Positions 7,511 to 15,363 of a DNA stretch of 64,000 bases are shown piece after piece; positions within the stretch are counted from its first letter, which is position 1, and each line of letters opens with the position of its first letter. The stretch spans positions 1-64,000 of the forward strand of contig JAUIJU010000011.1 in NCBI GenBank assembly GCA_030431095.1. The letters run 5' to 3'. The notes under the pieces are model-generated. The model saw only the letters and a program-made list of their open reading frames with translations, did no database searches and was not told where the DNA came from. This stretch comes from Gammaproteobacteria bacterium. Lineage in GTDB: Bacteria; Pseudomonadota; Gammaproteobacteria; Xanthomonadales; SZUA-36. Position numbers and translations under genes: made by a program.

Positions 7511-9960
7511 TGCTGGTACAGAAATTCGGGGGTTCCTCCCTGGCCAATGTCGAGGGCTTCCGGGCCAGCGGCGAACTGATCCGGAAGTTTGCCGAGGATG
7601 AGCCCGTGGTGGTGGTGCTCTCGGCCGTCTACGGGGTGACCAACCTGCTGATCGAGGCCATCGACGCGGCCGTCGCGGGCGAAGACTATCGACGTCCCGT
7701 GGCGGACATCGTGGCCGCTGAGCAGGCAGTGGTCGATGGCCTGGCCGAAGGCGGCCTGGACGTGGCCGAACTGCAGGAAGTCCTGGACGAGCGCCGCGAG
7801 CGGCTGCTCAAGCGCCTCGAAGGCATCCGCCTGCTGGAAAATTGTCCCGACGAGAGCCGCGCCGAGATCCTCGCTTCAGGTGAGAACCTCAGCAGCCGCC
7901 TGATGACCGCCATGCTGCGCCTGCAGAACGTGGATGCGCGCTGGTCCGACACTGACCTGTTACCACCCGCCGACGAAAGCTGGCTGGACTCGGTGGTGGA
8001 CCTGGACCTGGCCCGGCCACGCCTGCGCCATGCCATGGATGAAGGACCACAGGTGCTCGTCTTGCCGGGCTTTCACGGCCGCAATGACGCCGGTGGGTAC
8101 CAGTTGCTGGGCCGCAATGGTTCCGATTATTCCGCCGCGGCGGTGGCGGCGGCCCTCAAGGCGCGCTGCTGCCAGATCTGGAAGGACGTGGACGGCTTCT
8201 ACTCCGCCGACCCGCGGCTGGTCAGCAACGCCCGGGTGCTACCCGAAGTCAGCTATGCCGAGGCCATGGAGCTGTCCTTCTACGGCGCAGGCGTGATCAG
8301 CTCCAAGGCGCTGGCGCCGCTGGCCGCCACTGGCATTCCCTGTGAGATCCGCAACACCTATGCCCCCGATCTGCCGGGAACCGTGGTGCACGCCGGCGCC
8401 TCGCGCGAGACGGCCGTGCGGGGTATCTCGCTGCTCGACCACGTGGCCGCCATTACCATCGCCGGCACCGGCCTGCGGGGCCGGGTGGGCGTGGCGCACC
8501 GACTGATGGGTGCGCTGGCGCAACGCAGCATTTCCGTGCTGCTCATCGTGCAGTCTTCTTCCGAGTATTCCATCACGCTGTGCGTGGGTACGGAGCAGGC
8601 GGAAATCGCCCGCAAGGCCTTGGAGGAGGAGTTCCATTTCGAGCGCCTGCACGGGCTGGTGAGCGACATCACCGTGCTGGAAGAGCGCGCCGTGGTCACC
8701 CTGGTCGGCGACGGCATGAAGCACAACCGAGGCATCGCGGCCCGGTTCCTGACCGCCAACTCGGCGGCCGGGGTCAACGTGGAAGTCATCGCCCAGGGTT
8801 CCACCGAGTGCGGCATTTCACTGGTGGTCGATCGACGGGACGCCGTGGCCGCCACGCGCGCCAGCCACACGGCGTTTTTCGGCCACATCAGCCATATCGA
8901 TGTCATCCTGTTGGGTTGCGGCAACGTGGGTGGTGAACTGCTGGAACAGTTTCAGCGCCAGTCCGCCAAGCTGGAAGAAAACCAGCAGGAACTGCGTGTA
9001 CGCGCCATCGCTGACAGCCGGCGCTTGCTGGTGGCGAGCGACGCCATCGACCTGGCCGGCTGGAAGGAACAGCTCGAGAACGAGGGTCGTGAGTATGGCA
9101 TCGAGGACGTGATCGCCGTGAAGGACGCCCTGGGCCTGCTCAACCCCACGGTCGTGGATTGCAGCACCGACGAAGGCCTGGCGCGTCGTTATGTCGAGCT
9201 GTTGGCCAGCGGGTTCAACGTGGTGTGCGCCAACAAGAAGGCCAATACGCTGGACCAGGCGTACTACCACGAACTGCGCGACACCGCTTCGCGCAATTTC
9301 CGCAAGTTTCTGTACGAGACCAACGTCGGCGCGGGCCTGCCGGTGATCGACACCATGGTCGGGCTACTGCGGTCCGGCGATCGCCTGCGTGGCTTCGAGG
9401 GCATCCTGTCCGGTTCGCTGTCGATGATATTCGGCATGCTGGAAGACGGCATGAGCTTCTCCGAGGCAGTGAAGAAAGCCATGGGCCTGGGCTTTACCGA
9501 ACCCGATCCGCGCGATGACCTCAGCGGCATGGACGTGGCGCGCAAGCTGCTGATCATTGCGCGCGAGGTGGGCATGCGCCTTGAGCTGGACGACATCGAG
9601 GTCATGCCGGTGATCGAGGAGGGCTTTGCCGCCGATGCCGGCATCGATGAGCTACCTGAACGCATGAAGGCGATGGACGAGGCCTTTGCCGAGCGCGTCG
9701 CGGCGGCCCGCGCCGACAACGCGGTATTGCGCTACGTGGGCCGTATCGCCGACGGCCAGTGTCGTGTTTCGGTGGAAGCCGTGCCCGCGGACAAACCCCT
9801 GGGCGCCATTCGCGACGGTGAGAACGCGCTGGTCATCCATACCGATTACTATCAGCCCATTCCCATGGTGCTGCGCGGCTACGGCGCAGGCGCCGCGGTG
9901 ACCGCCGCCGGCGTGTTCGCCGACGTGCTCCGCACCGCCTGGCGGCCACTGGATTTCTGA
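7510..9960 (+). CDS. thrA: Bifunctional aspartokinase/homoserine dehydrogenase I
   Basis: Fused enzyme for the first and third steps from aspartate to threonine and methionine, 816 residues. The aspartokinase domain begins VQKFGGSSLANVEGF and has LGRNGSDYSAA and WKDVDGFYSADPR. Two ACT-type regulatory segments follow (near 320-460, with SSSEYSITLCVG and IAQGSTECGISLVV). The dehydrogenase domain has the Rossmann motif LGCGNVGGELLEQ (about 467-480), CANKKAN, NVGAGLPVI and GFTEPDPRDDLSGMDVARK. Threonine feedback is expected from family knowledge and is not shown here. The residue pattern is closer to ThrA/MetL than to a lone LysC, and the thrBC neighbours favour ThrA. Confidence 0.96.
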   Translation: MLVQKFGGSSLANVEGFRASGELIRKFAEDEPVVVVLSAVYGVTNLLIEAIDAAVAGEDYRRPVADIVAAEQAVVDGLAEGGLDVAELQEVLDERRERLLKRLEGIRLLENCPDESRAEILASGENLSSRLMTAMLRLQNVDARWSDTDLLPPADESWLDSVVDLDLARPRLRHAMDEGPQVLVLPGFHGRNDAGGYQLLGRNGSDYSAAAVAAALKARCCQIWKDVDGFYSADPRLVSNARVLPEVSYAEAMELSFYGAGVISSKALAPLAATGIPCEIRNTYAPDLPGTVVHAGASRETAVRGISLLDHVAAITIAGTGLRGRVGVAHRLMGALAQRSISVLLIVQSSSEYSITLCVGTEQAEIARKALEEEFHFERLHGLVSDITVLEERAVVTLVGDGMKHNRGIAARFLTANSAAGVNVEVIAQGSTECGISLVVDRRDAVAATRASHTAFFGHISHIDVILLGCGNVGGELLEQFQRQSAKLEENQQELRVRAIADSRRLLVASDAIDLAGWKEQLENEGREYGIEDVIAVKDALGLLNPTVVDCSTDEGLARRYVELLASGFNVVCANKKANTLDQAYYHELRDTASRNFRKFLYETNVGAGLPVIDTMVGLLRSGDRLRGFEGILSGSLSMIFGMLEDGMSFSEAVKKAMGLGFTEPDPRDDLSGMDVARKLLIIAREVGMRLELDDIEVMPVIEEGFAADAGIDELPERMKAMDEAFAERVAAARADNAVLRYVGRIADGQCRVSVEAVPADKPLGAIRDGENALVIHTDYYQPIPMVLRGYGAGAAVTAAGVFADVLRTAWRPLDF

Positions 9961-9994
9961 GCGCCCTGGGACCGAAGGAAGGAGCCCGCCCACC

Positions 9995-10942
9995 ATGAAA
10001 GTGTTCGCCCCCGCGTCCATCGGCAACCTGTCGGTGGGTTTCGACTCCCTGGGCCTGGCGCTGCACGCCCTGGAAGGCGCCGTCTTCGGTGACGTGGTCA
10101 GCCTGCGCACCGGGTCGCAGGATGACTGGGTGCTGCACTGCAGCGGTCCCTTCGCGGATGAACTGCCGGAAGACCCCGAGCAGAACATCGTGATGGCCTC
10201 CTGCCGACGTTTCGAACGTGTGTGCCGCGCCGCGGGCAAGGAGATCGAGACCCTGCAGGTGCGCCTGGACAAACGTTTGCCGGTGGGCAGCGGCCTGGGT
10301 TCCAGCGCCAGTTCCATCGTGGCGACCCTGGTGGGCCTGAACCGTTTCTTCGGCCGCCCGCTGGGCCGGTTACAGCTGCTGGCGCTGATGGCAGAAATGG
10401 AAGGCGCCATCAGCGGCGACGTGCACCTGGACAACATTGCCCCCAGCCTGCTTGGTGGACTGCGCCTGTGCATGCCCGGTGGCAGCGAGCAGCACGGCCT
10501 GCCCTGGCCCGGGCGCTGGCAGGTGGTGGTGGCCTGGCCCGGTACCCGCATGGAAACAAAAGCCGCTCGTGAGCTGTTGCCAGATCGTGTGCAACGCGCC
10601 ACGGCCGTGGCGCACGGTGCGCAGTTTGCGCGGTTCGTCCACGAACTCTACAGCGGTGACCCGCGCGACGCGGCCGCTTGCCTGGTGGATCTGATCGCCG
10701 AACCCTGGCGCAAGGCCCTGATCCCACAGTTCGACGAGGCGCGCGCCGCCCTGATGCAGCGTGGCGCGCTGGCTTTCGGAATTTCCGGTTCCGGCCCCAC
10801 CGTGTTTGCGGTGGTGGACGACACGCGGGCCGCAGCCCGGGTCCAGGACTGGCTGGGCGAGCATTACCTGCAGAACGAGCGCGGTTTCGTGCGGCGCTGC
10901 CGCGCGGACCTGGCCGGCGCCCGGCAGCTGACCGGTGGCTGA
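9995..10942 (+). CDS. thrB: Homoserine kinase
   Basis: GHMP-family kinase that phosphorylates homoserine, 315 residues. The N-terminal PASIGNLSVGFDSLGLAL and the ATP loop PVGSGLGSSASSIVA (near 93-107) are diagnostic, as is the C-terminal GISGSGPTVFAV. A good ribosome-binding site (GAAGGAAGGAG, 9974-9984) precedes the ATG. It lies 34 bp after thrA and 4 bp before thrC. Confidence 0.96.
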   Translation: MKVFAPASIGNLSVGFDSLGLALHALEGAVFGDVVSLRTGSQDDWVLHCSGPFADELPEDPEQNIVMASCRRFERVCRAAGKEIETLQVRLDKRLPVGSGLGSSASSIVATLVGLNRFFGRPLGRLQLLALMAEMEGAISGDVHLDNIAPSLLGGLRLCMPGGSEQHGLPWPGRWQVVVAWPGTRMETKAARELLPDRVQRATAVAHGAQFARFVHELYSGDPRDAAACLVDLIAEPWRKALIPQFDEARAALMQRGALAFGISGSGPTVFAVVDDTRAAARVQDWLGEHYLQNERGFVRRCRADLAGARQLTGG

Positions 10943-10946
10943 ACGC

Positions 10947-12212
10947 ATGGATTTCGTCAATCTCGCCCACCCGGACGAACGCGTGGATTTCGCCACGGCC
11001 GTACAACGCGGGCTGGGCCGCGGCCAGGGGCTGTTCTTTCCGGAGCGAATCAAACCCCTGGCCGACATCGACGCCCTGCTCGATTTACCCTTCGTCACGC
11101 GCAGTGCGCGGCTACTGGCGGGTCTGACCGGTCTCGAGCCCACGCTGGCGGAGGCGCTGGTATCACGCGCCTTCGATTTCCCGGTCGAACAGGTCTCGCT
11201 GGGCGGTGACGTGCACGCCCTGGAGTTGTTCCACGGCCCGTCACTGGCGTTCAAGGATTTTGGCGCCCGTTTCCTGGCGGCGTGCCTGGGCGAGTTCAGC
11301 AACGGCGACCCCACCACCATTCTGACCGCCACGTCAGGCGATACGGGAGCGGCGGTGGCGCACGCCTTTCACGGCATCGCCGGTGTTCGCGCGGTGATCC
11401 TGTACCCGCGTGGGCGCATCTCACCGCTGCAGGAAAAGCTGTTCTGCACCCTGGGTGACAACATTCACACCATCAGCGTCGATGCGGATTTCGACACCTG
11501 CCAGGCACTGGTCAAGCAGGCGTTCGACGACCAGGCGCTGCGCCGGGACCTGGGCCTGAATTCCGCCAACTCCATCAACGTGGCGCGCCTGCTGGCGCAG
11601 GTGAGCTACTACTTCGAATCGGTGGCGCAACTGGGCGGCAAGGCGCCCGTGTTCTGCGTGCCCAGCGGCAATTTCGGCAATGTCACCGCCTGCGGCGTTG
11701 CGCGGGCCCTGGGCCTGCCGGTCCGGCGGTTGCTGGCGGCGACCAATCGCAATGACACGGTGCCGCGTTACCTGGCCGACGGCCGCTGGGAACCGCAAGC
11801 CACCGTCGCCACCCTGAGCAACGCGATGGACATTTCGCGGCCGAACAATTTTCCACGCGTGGAAGAACTGGCGCGCCGCGCCGGAGTGCCGATCGCCGAC
11901 TATCTGCGCAGCGTGGCGGTGGACGATGTGGCCACCACCGACGCCATTGTCGAGCTGGATGCGGCGGGATACCTGGCGGACCCGCACAGCGCCCTGGCGT
12001 GGAAGGCGCTGGTGAGGGAATTGCGGGCAGGAGAAGCGGGCGTGTTCCTGTGCACAGCGCACCCGGCCAAGTTCGCCGAGGTGATCGAAGACACCCTGGG
12101 TCGCGCCGTGCCCTTGCCGCCGGCGCTGGCAGCGGTGCGTGACAAGCCACTGTTGTCAGCGCGGATTCCGGGGGACATCGACGCCCTGCGCGAGCAGCTT
12201 CGCGACGACTGA
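10947..12212 (+). CDS. thrC: Threonine synthase
   Basis: PLP enzyme that converts O-phosphohomoserine to threonine, the last gene of the operon. The ATG at 10947 gives MDFVNLAHPDERVDFATAV, which aligns with the E. coli start MKLYNLKDHNEQVSF. A GTG four codons upstream overlaps thrB and is less likely. Features are FHGPSLAFKDFGARF with the PLP lysine, TATSGDTGAAVAHAF, YPRGRISPLQEKLF and VPSGNFGNVTACG. The protein has 421 residues, normal for the gammaproteobacterial form. Confidence 0.96.
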   Translation: MDFVNLAHPDERVDFATAVQRGLGRGQGLFFPERIKPLADIDALLDLPFVTRSARLLAGLTGLEPTLAEALVSRAFDFPVEQVSLGGDVHALELFHGPSLAFKDFGARFLAACLGEFSNGDPTTILTATSGDTGAAVAHAFHGIAGVRAVILYPRGRISPLQEKLFCTLGDNIHTISVDADFDTCQALVKQAFDDQALRRDLGLNSANSINVARLLAQVSYYFESVAQLGGKAPVFCVPSGNFGNVTACGVARALGLPVRRLLAATNRNDTVPRYLADGRWEPQATVATLSNAMDISRPNNFPRVEELARRAGVPIADYLRSVAVDDVATTDAIVELDAAGYLADPHSALAWKALVRELRAGEAGVFLCTAHPAKFAEVIEDTLGRAVPLPPALAAVRDKPLLSARIPGDIDALREQLRDD

Positions 12213-12229
12213 AAGCGCGCGGCGGTTCA

Positions 12230-12718
12230 TCAGCCGAAAAACTGCCGGATGATGAAAAAGCCCACCATGGTAAAGGCGATGGCGAGCTTGGCGGCCGCGC
12301 CGATGACGGTTCCGATCCAGGCCCCCAGTCCCGCGCGGCCGGCGTCGCTGACACTGCGTCCCGCGCTCATTTCCGCGACGACGGCGCCCACGAATGGCCC
12401 CAGGATGATCCCCGCGAGGCCGAAAAACATGCCGACAATGGCGCCGAACATGGCGCCCCAGAACGCCCGCGGACTGGCCCCCAGTCGCTTGGCGCCCATC
12501 GCCGCGGCCAGGAAGTCGATCAACCAGGCCAATGCCGTGAGCAGGCCCAGGACGGCGATGGTGCCGACGCCGGCGGGCGTGAAGTCCGTGGCATAGGCAG
12601 CGAGCAGCAGCCCGATGAACACCATCGGAACCCCGGGCAGGGCCGGAATGATCGTCCCGACGAGTCCTCCCACCACCAGGAGCACCGCCAGAACCCACCA
12701 AACGACTGTCAGATCCAT
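12230..12718 (-). CDS. DUF456 family membrane protein
   Basis: 162-residue protein that is almost entirely hydrophobic, with about four glycine-rich membrane segments. IIPALPGVPMVFIGLLL and the FGLAGIILGPFVGAVVAE segment are typical of DUF456. Its biochemical role is unknown. It is convergent with thrC, 17 bp apart, and appears monocistronic. Confidence 0.85.
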   Translation of the reverse strand: MDLTVVWWVLAVLLVVGGLVGTIIPALPGVPMVFIGLLLAAYATDFTPAGVGTIAVLGLLTALAWLIDFLAAAMGAKRLGASPRAFWGAMFGAIVGMFFGLAGIILGPFVGAVVAEMSAGRSVSDAGRAGLGAWIGTVIGAAAKLAIAFTMVGFFIIRQFFG

Positions 12719-12844
12719 ATCGTGCGCTTCCTTCGGGCCGGACCACCATTATCCCATGCTTTCGGGTGCGGCAAGCGGGCTGTAGGTTGGGTTGACGGGT
12801 GATTCCGATCACGCGACGCGGGCCTCGCGGCGGCGTTTTCGAGC

Positions 12845-12865
12845 AAAAAAAAAGGCCCCGGTGCA
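12845..12865 (-). terminator. Intrinsic terminator of the candidate RNA (3' arm and U-tract)
   Basis: The 3' arm UGCACCGGGGCC (12865-12854) pairs with 12917-12906 and is followed directly by nine T on the minus strand (12853-12845). Confidence 0.6.
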
Positions 12866-13176
12866 ATTTCAATCAGTGAGAAAGGAGGAGGAAACCACTG
12901 AACCATGCACCAGGGCCGTAGACGTCGCCACCCGCAGGTGGTCAGCGCTGTGTTGCAGCAGCGCCGTCGTTTTTATTCCCGGATTTTGCATCCGGGCTGT
13001 CCTCTCCGGCACAGCTACTTGCCTTCGAGGTCGCAGGCAGCGGTTGAAGTCACCGCCTGCTTCCACGGGCATTCCATGCCCTACGCACACACTCCCCTAC
13101 AGAGATGCCTGGTGGCCCCGGGACCAATCCAGTGTCGGGGGGGAAGCTTCACTGAATAGTGGTGTGCCCCGGGGCC
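12845..13176 (-). ncRNA. Candidate structured RNA (about 330 nt) with an anti-Shine-Dalgarno loop
   Basis: Read on the minus strand this gap is a chain of hairpins ending in a terminator. Arms in window coordinates are: 13168-13176 with 13114-13122 (9 bp); 13076-13081 with 13067-13072 (6 bp, loop GGA); 13052-13060 with 13033-13044 (with a bulge); 12990-12996 with 12978-12984 (7 bp); 12959-12964 with 12945-12950 (6 bp); 12937-12941 with 12928-12932 (5 bp); and 12906-12917 with 12854-12865 (12 bp, one wobble), followed by nine U. Inside the last helix a small hairpin (12896-12900/12874-12878) exposes UCCUCCUCC, complementary to Shine-Dalgarno sites. No clean promoter is seen. It is not RNase P, tmRNA, 6S or SRP RNA by their conserved cores. 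Confidence 0.5.
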
Positions 13177-13339
13177 ATTGATCGTTACGCCGTTGCGCCT
13201 CGGTGGCGCGTGTCGAAAAAGGTGCCCTGGTGCCCGACCGTGATTTCGAGGGGGGGAGTCAAAACCAGCGGGGTTTCGAGCACCAGGACATCGACCGAGG
13301 CAGGGGGCGTATCCCGCCTCTCACCGCACTTGCGGCGAA

Positions 13340-13414
13340 TCAGATCATTGCGTGCAGCGTGACGCCGATGGCGACCAGCGAGGCAATGACGACAAATCTC
13401 GCGATGTATTTCAT
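13340..13414 (-). CDS. Possible 24-residue membrane peptide
   Basis: The ATG lies 2 bp after the stop of the small gene upstream, which suggests coupling. The peptide is MKYIARFVVIASLVAIGVTL followed by HAMI: a short basic start, then one hydrophobic span. The ribosome-binding site is weak. Small membrane peptides of this size do occur, but this call rests only on the reading frame, composition and placement. Confidence 0.4.
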   Translation of the reverse strand: MKYIARFVVIASLVAIGVTLHAMI

Positions 13415-13416
13415 GT

Positions 13417-13641
13417 TCAGTCGTTCAACCTGGAAGCCCCATCGGCTTCCGCAGTGTTTCGCCCGGCGGTCAGCAGCATCAGCTTGCGTTCCGCCAGCGC
13501 CAGGGCCTGTTGCATGCGCTCGAGGGTCGCCTCGGCGCAGGTCTCGTCCCGGCTCTCGATCAGGTCCCGCCAGAATTCGATCTCGGCGACGAGATGGCTT
13601 TCCATTCCCAACATGTTCCTGGCACGTCCGTGGCGTGTCAT
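13417..13641 (-). CDS. Small hypothetical protein, divergent from AraC regulator
   Basis: 74 residues from the ATG at 13641; ATGs at 13614 and 13605 are alternatives. The core (MESHLVAEIEFWRDLIESRD, then a heptad-like ATLERMQQALALAERKLMLL) looks like two amphipathic helices. No family recognised. It shares the 13642-13774 intergenic region, with its inverted repeat, with the araC-type gene and may be its target. Confidence 0.5.
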   Translation of the reverse strand: MTRHGRARNMLGMESHLVAEIEFWRDLIESRDETCAEATLERMQQALALAERKLMLLTAGRNTAEADGASRLND

Positions 13642-13681
13642 TGTTCGATGGGTGCAGTCTAGGGACCGTCGTCCCGTTCGG

Positions 13682-13720
13682 CTTGTCCGGTGCGGACAAG
13701 CATTTGACCCAATTGTCCGG
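13682..13720. promoter_or_regulatory. Inverted repeat CTTGTCC-N5-GGACAAG plus a third half-site
   Basis: Perfect 7-bp arms at 13682-13688 and 13694-13700, with a further TTGTCCGG at 13713-13720. The site lies between the divergent small gene and the AraC-type regulator, the usual place for an operator of the local regulator. Confidence 0.5.
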
Positions 13721-13774
13721 CCTCGCGCAGAATGCCCTATTGCATCGCGGCGGCCGTTCCGGGGGGATCGAAGC

Positions 13775-14764
13775 ATGTCCGTACTCGGCCCCTCCGTGGG
13801 CATTCTCTGGCAAACCATCCGGTCCTACGGACTGGACCCTGAGCCGTTGTTTCACGCCGAGGGCCTGGACATCCAGTGGCCCATCGAGCCCGGTACCCGC
13901 CTGCCCTACGATGACGTCGATGCGGTGCGTTACCGCGCCGTGCAAGCCTGCGACGACCCCGACTTCGGCCTGCGCACCGCCGCCTGCGCGCATCCCTCGC
14001 AACTCGGCGCGCTGGGCTATGCGGTGCTGGCCAGCACCACGCTGCGCGAAGCGCTTGAGCGCATGCGGCGTTACTGCCGGGTGCTCAATGACCAGGGCCA
14101 TTTCAAGGTGACCGAGGAGGATGGCCGGGTGACGGCCAGCCTGTCCGTCGGGCAGCCTTCACGGGACGCCAAGGCGCGTGACGACACCCATATCGCCTTC
14201 CTGGTGACCTTGTGCCGAATGAACATCGGCGCCAACTGGAATCCGCTGCAGGTGACGTTTCGGCACCCGCGCCCGCAGGACACCAGCGCCTACGAGGCGC
14301 TGTTTCGCTGCCCGGTGCGTTTCGGCGCCCAGGCCAACGCCTTGTGCATGAGCAGCGTGGATGCCGATCGTCCGCTGCCCTCGGCCAATCCGGCATTGGC
14401 CCGCATGAACGAACGCATCGCCGGCCAGCGCCTGGCGCGCCTGGACCGGGACAACATCCCGGGGCGCGTGCGCGCGGCCATCATGGACCAGCTACCTTCG
14501 GGCCAGGTCACGGATGAATCCGTGGCGGAGGCACTGCACATGACCGCCCGGACCATGCACCGGCGGTTGAAGGAAGACGGTGAGAACTTCAGAAGCCTGC
14601 TGAAATCCGTCCGCCAGGAACTGGCGGAGGCTTATATTGCGGACGATTCGCTGACACTCACCGAGATCACCTTTCTTCTCGGCTTCTCAGAAATGAGTTC
14701 TTTCTCCCGCGCTTTCAAGAGCTGGCACGGGATTTCGCCAAGCAAGGCCCGGCAGGAACACTGA
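13775..14764 (+). CDS. AraC-family transcriptional regulator with N-terminal ligand-binding domain
   Basis: 329 residues. The N-terminal 200 or so form the Arabinose_bd-like (PF12625 type) domain of OruR/ArgR-like regulators, with DFGLRTAACAHPSQLGALGYAVLAS. The C-terminal HTH_18 has VAEALHMTARTMHRRLKEDG as its first helix-turn-helix and ITFLLGFSEMSSFSRAFKSW as its second. The ATG at 13775 fits domain boundaries; upstream starts would run through the intergenic repeat. The effector is unknown. Probable target: its own promoter and the divergent small genes. Confidence 0.9.
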   Translation: MSVLGPSVGILWQTIRSYGLDPEPLFHAEGLDIQWPIEPGTRLPYDDVDAVRYRAVQACDDPDFGLRTAACAHPSQLGALGYAVLASTTLREALERMRRYCRVLNDQGHFKVTEEDGRVTASLSVGQPSRDAKARDDTHIAFLVTLCRMNIGANWNPLQVTFRHPRPQDTSAYEALFRCPVRFGAQANALCMSSVDADRPLPSANPALARMNERIAGQRLARLDRDNIPGRVRAAIMDQLPSGQVTDESVAEALHMTARTMHRRLKEDGENFRSLLKSVRQELAEAYIADDSLTLTEITFLLGFSEMSSFSRAFKSWHGISPSKARQEH

Positions 14765-14795
14765 TCAAGGCCCGGCAGGCGCACGGCGCCACGCT

Positions 14796-15011
14796 TCAGC
14801 GGGAGCCCAGGGCGCCCAGTCCGGTGGCGTCCGTTTCGCGCTCGGGCGAGGCGAACTGCCGGCGCAGGCGGTTTTTGAGCTGCTCGAGGCGGGAAGCGTG
14901 CCACAGCTCCCTGACTTCCTCGTCGGAATGATCGCTGTCGGCGGCAAGGCCCAGGTCTTCGCGGCGGCGGCGAGCCTGGAGCTCGAGACTGATTTTCTGA
15001 ATCTGGTTCAT
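14796..15011 (-). CDS. Small charged hypothetical protein
   Basis: 71 residues from the ATG at 15011, which has GGAG nine bases upstream; the ATG at 15020 lies directly against that GGAG and is less likely. The sequence is rich in Arg, Glu and Leu (MNQIQKISLELQARRRRE...) and predicts helical. It is convergent with the araC-type gene. No family recognised. Confidence 0.5.
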   Translation of the reverse strand: MNQIQKISLELQARRRREDLGLAADSDHSDEEVRELWHASRLEQLKNRLRRQFASPERETDATGLGALGSR

Positions 15012-15180
15012 GGAAGCCATCTCCGGGGTGTGCTTCCAACATAGACGCGTCTCGTTGCCCGCACGTTACATAATCGACCGGACGCAGGTGGCTCGTGATA
15101 AAACGAAGTTTTTCGTAGATTGGCGAATGGCCCACTAAAGGTCGTTAAATCAGGGTGTAAGGCTGCGACAAGGCGAAAAA

Positions 15181-15210
15181 AACCACAGAAAATCCACAAA
15201 GTTATCCACA
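15181..15210 (+). promoter_or_regulatory. DnaA box in an A+T-rich gap
   Basis: TTATCCACA at 15202-15210 is a perfect DnaA box. AATCCACA just upstream (15191-15198) is a one-mismatch neighbour. The surrounding 15100-15240 is markedly A+T-rich for this window. The rest of the 15012-15363 gap shows no gene. Confidence 0.5.
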
Positions 15211-15363
15211 GGAAGAAAATATCAATAACTTAGGGGCGAGTTTTGGCGGTCATTACTGGGAAATCGCGTCAAATGCACCGAAAACCACTCTATAAGGGGG
15301 CAATGGGCCGGTTTCGTCGTGCAGACCGGCGGTTTGGTGATCGTGTTCCGGCGAGATCCGGTT

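Noticed and set aside
12905-13159. 84-residue plus-strand frame with GGAGGAGG upstream
   Set aside because: The spacing to ATG is 13 nt, the protein is Arg/His/Cys-rich with no motif, and the region is better explained by paired arms and a minus-strand terminator.
12845-13176. Idea that the structured RNA is RNase P, tmRNA, 6S, SRP or a CsrB-type RNA
   Set aside because: The conserved cores of the first four are absent, and only about seven GGA occur in 330 nt, near chance.
15181-15240. Chromosomal origin at the DnaA box
   Set aside because: Only one perfect box; gyrB at the window edge points to oriC beside dnaA outside the window.
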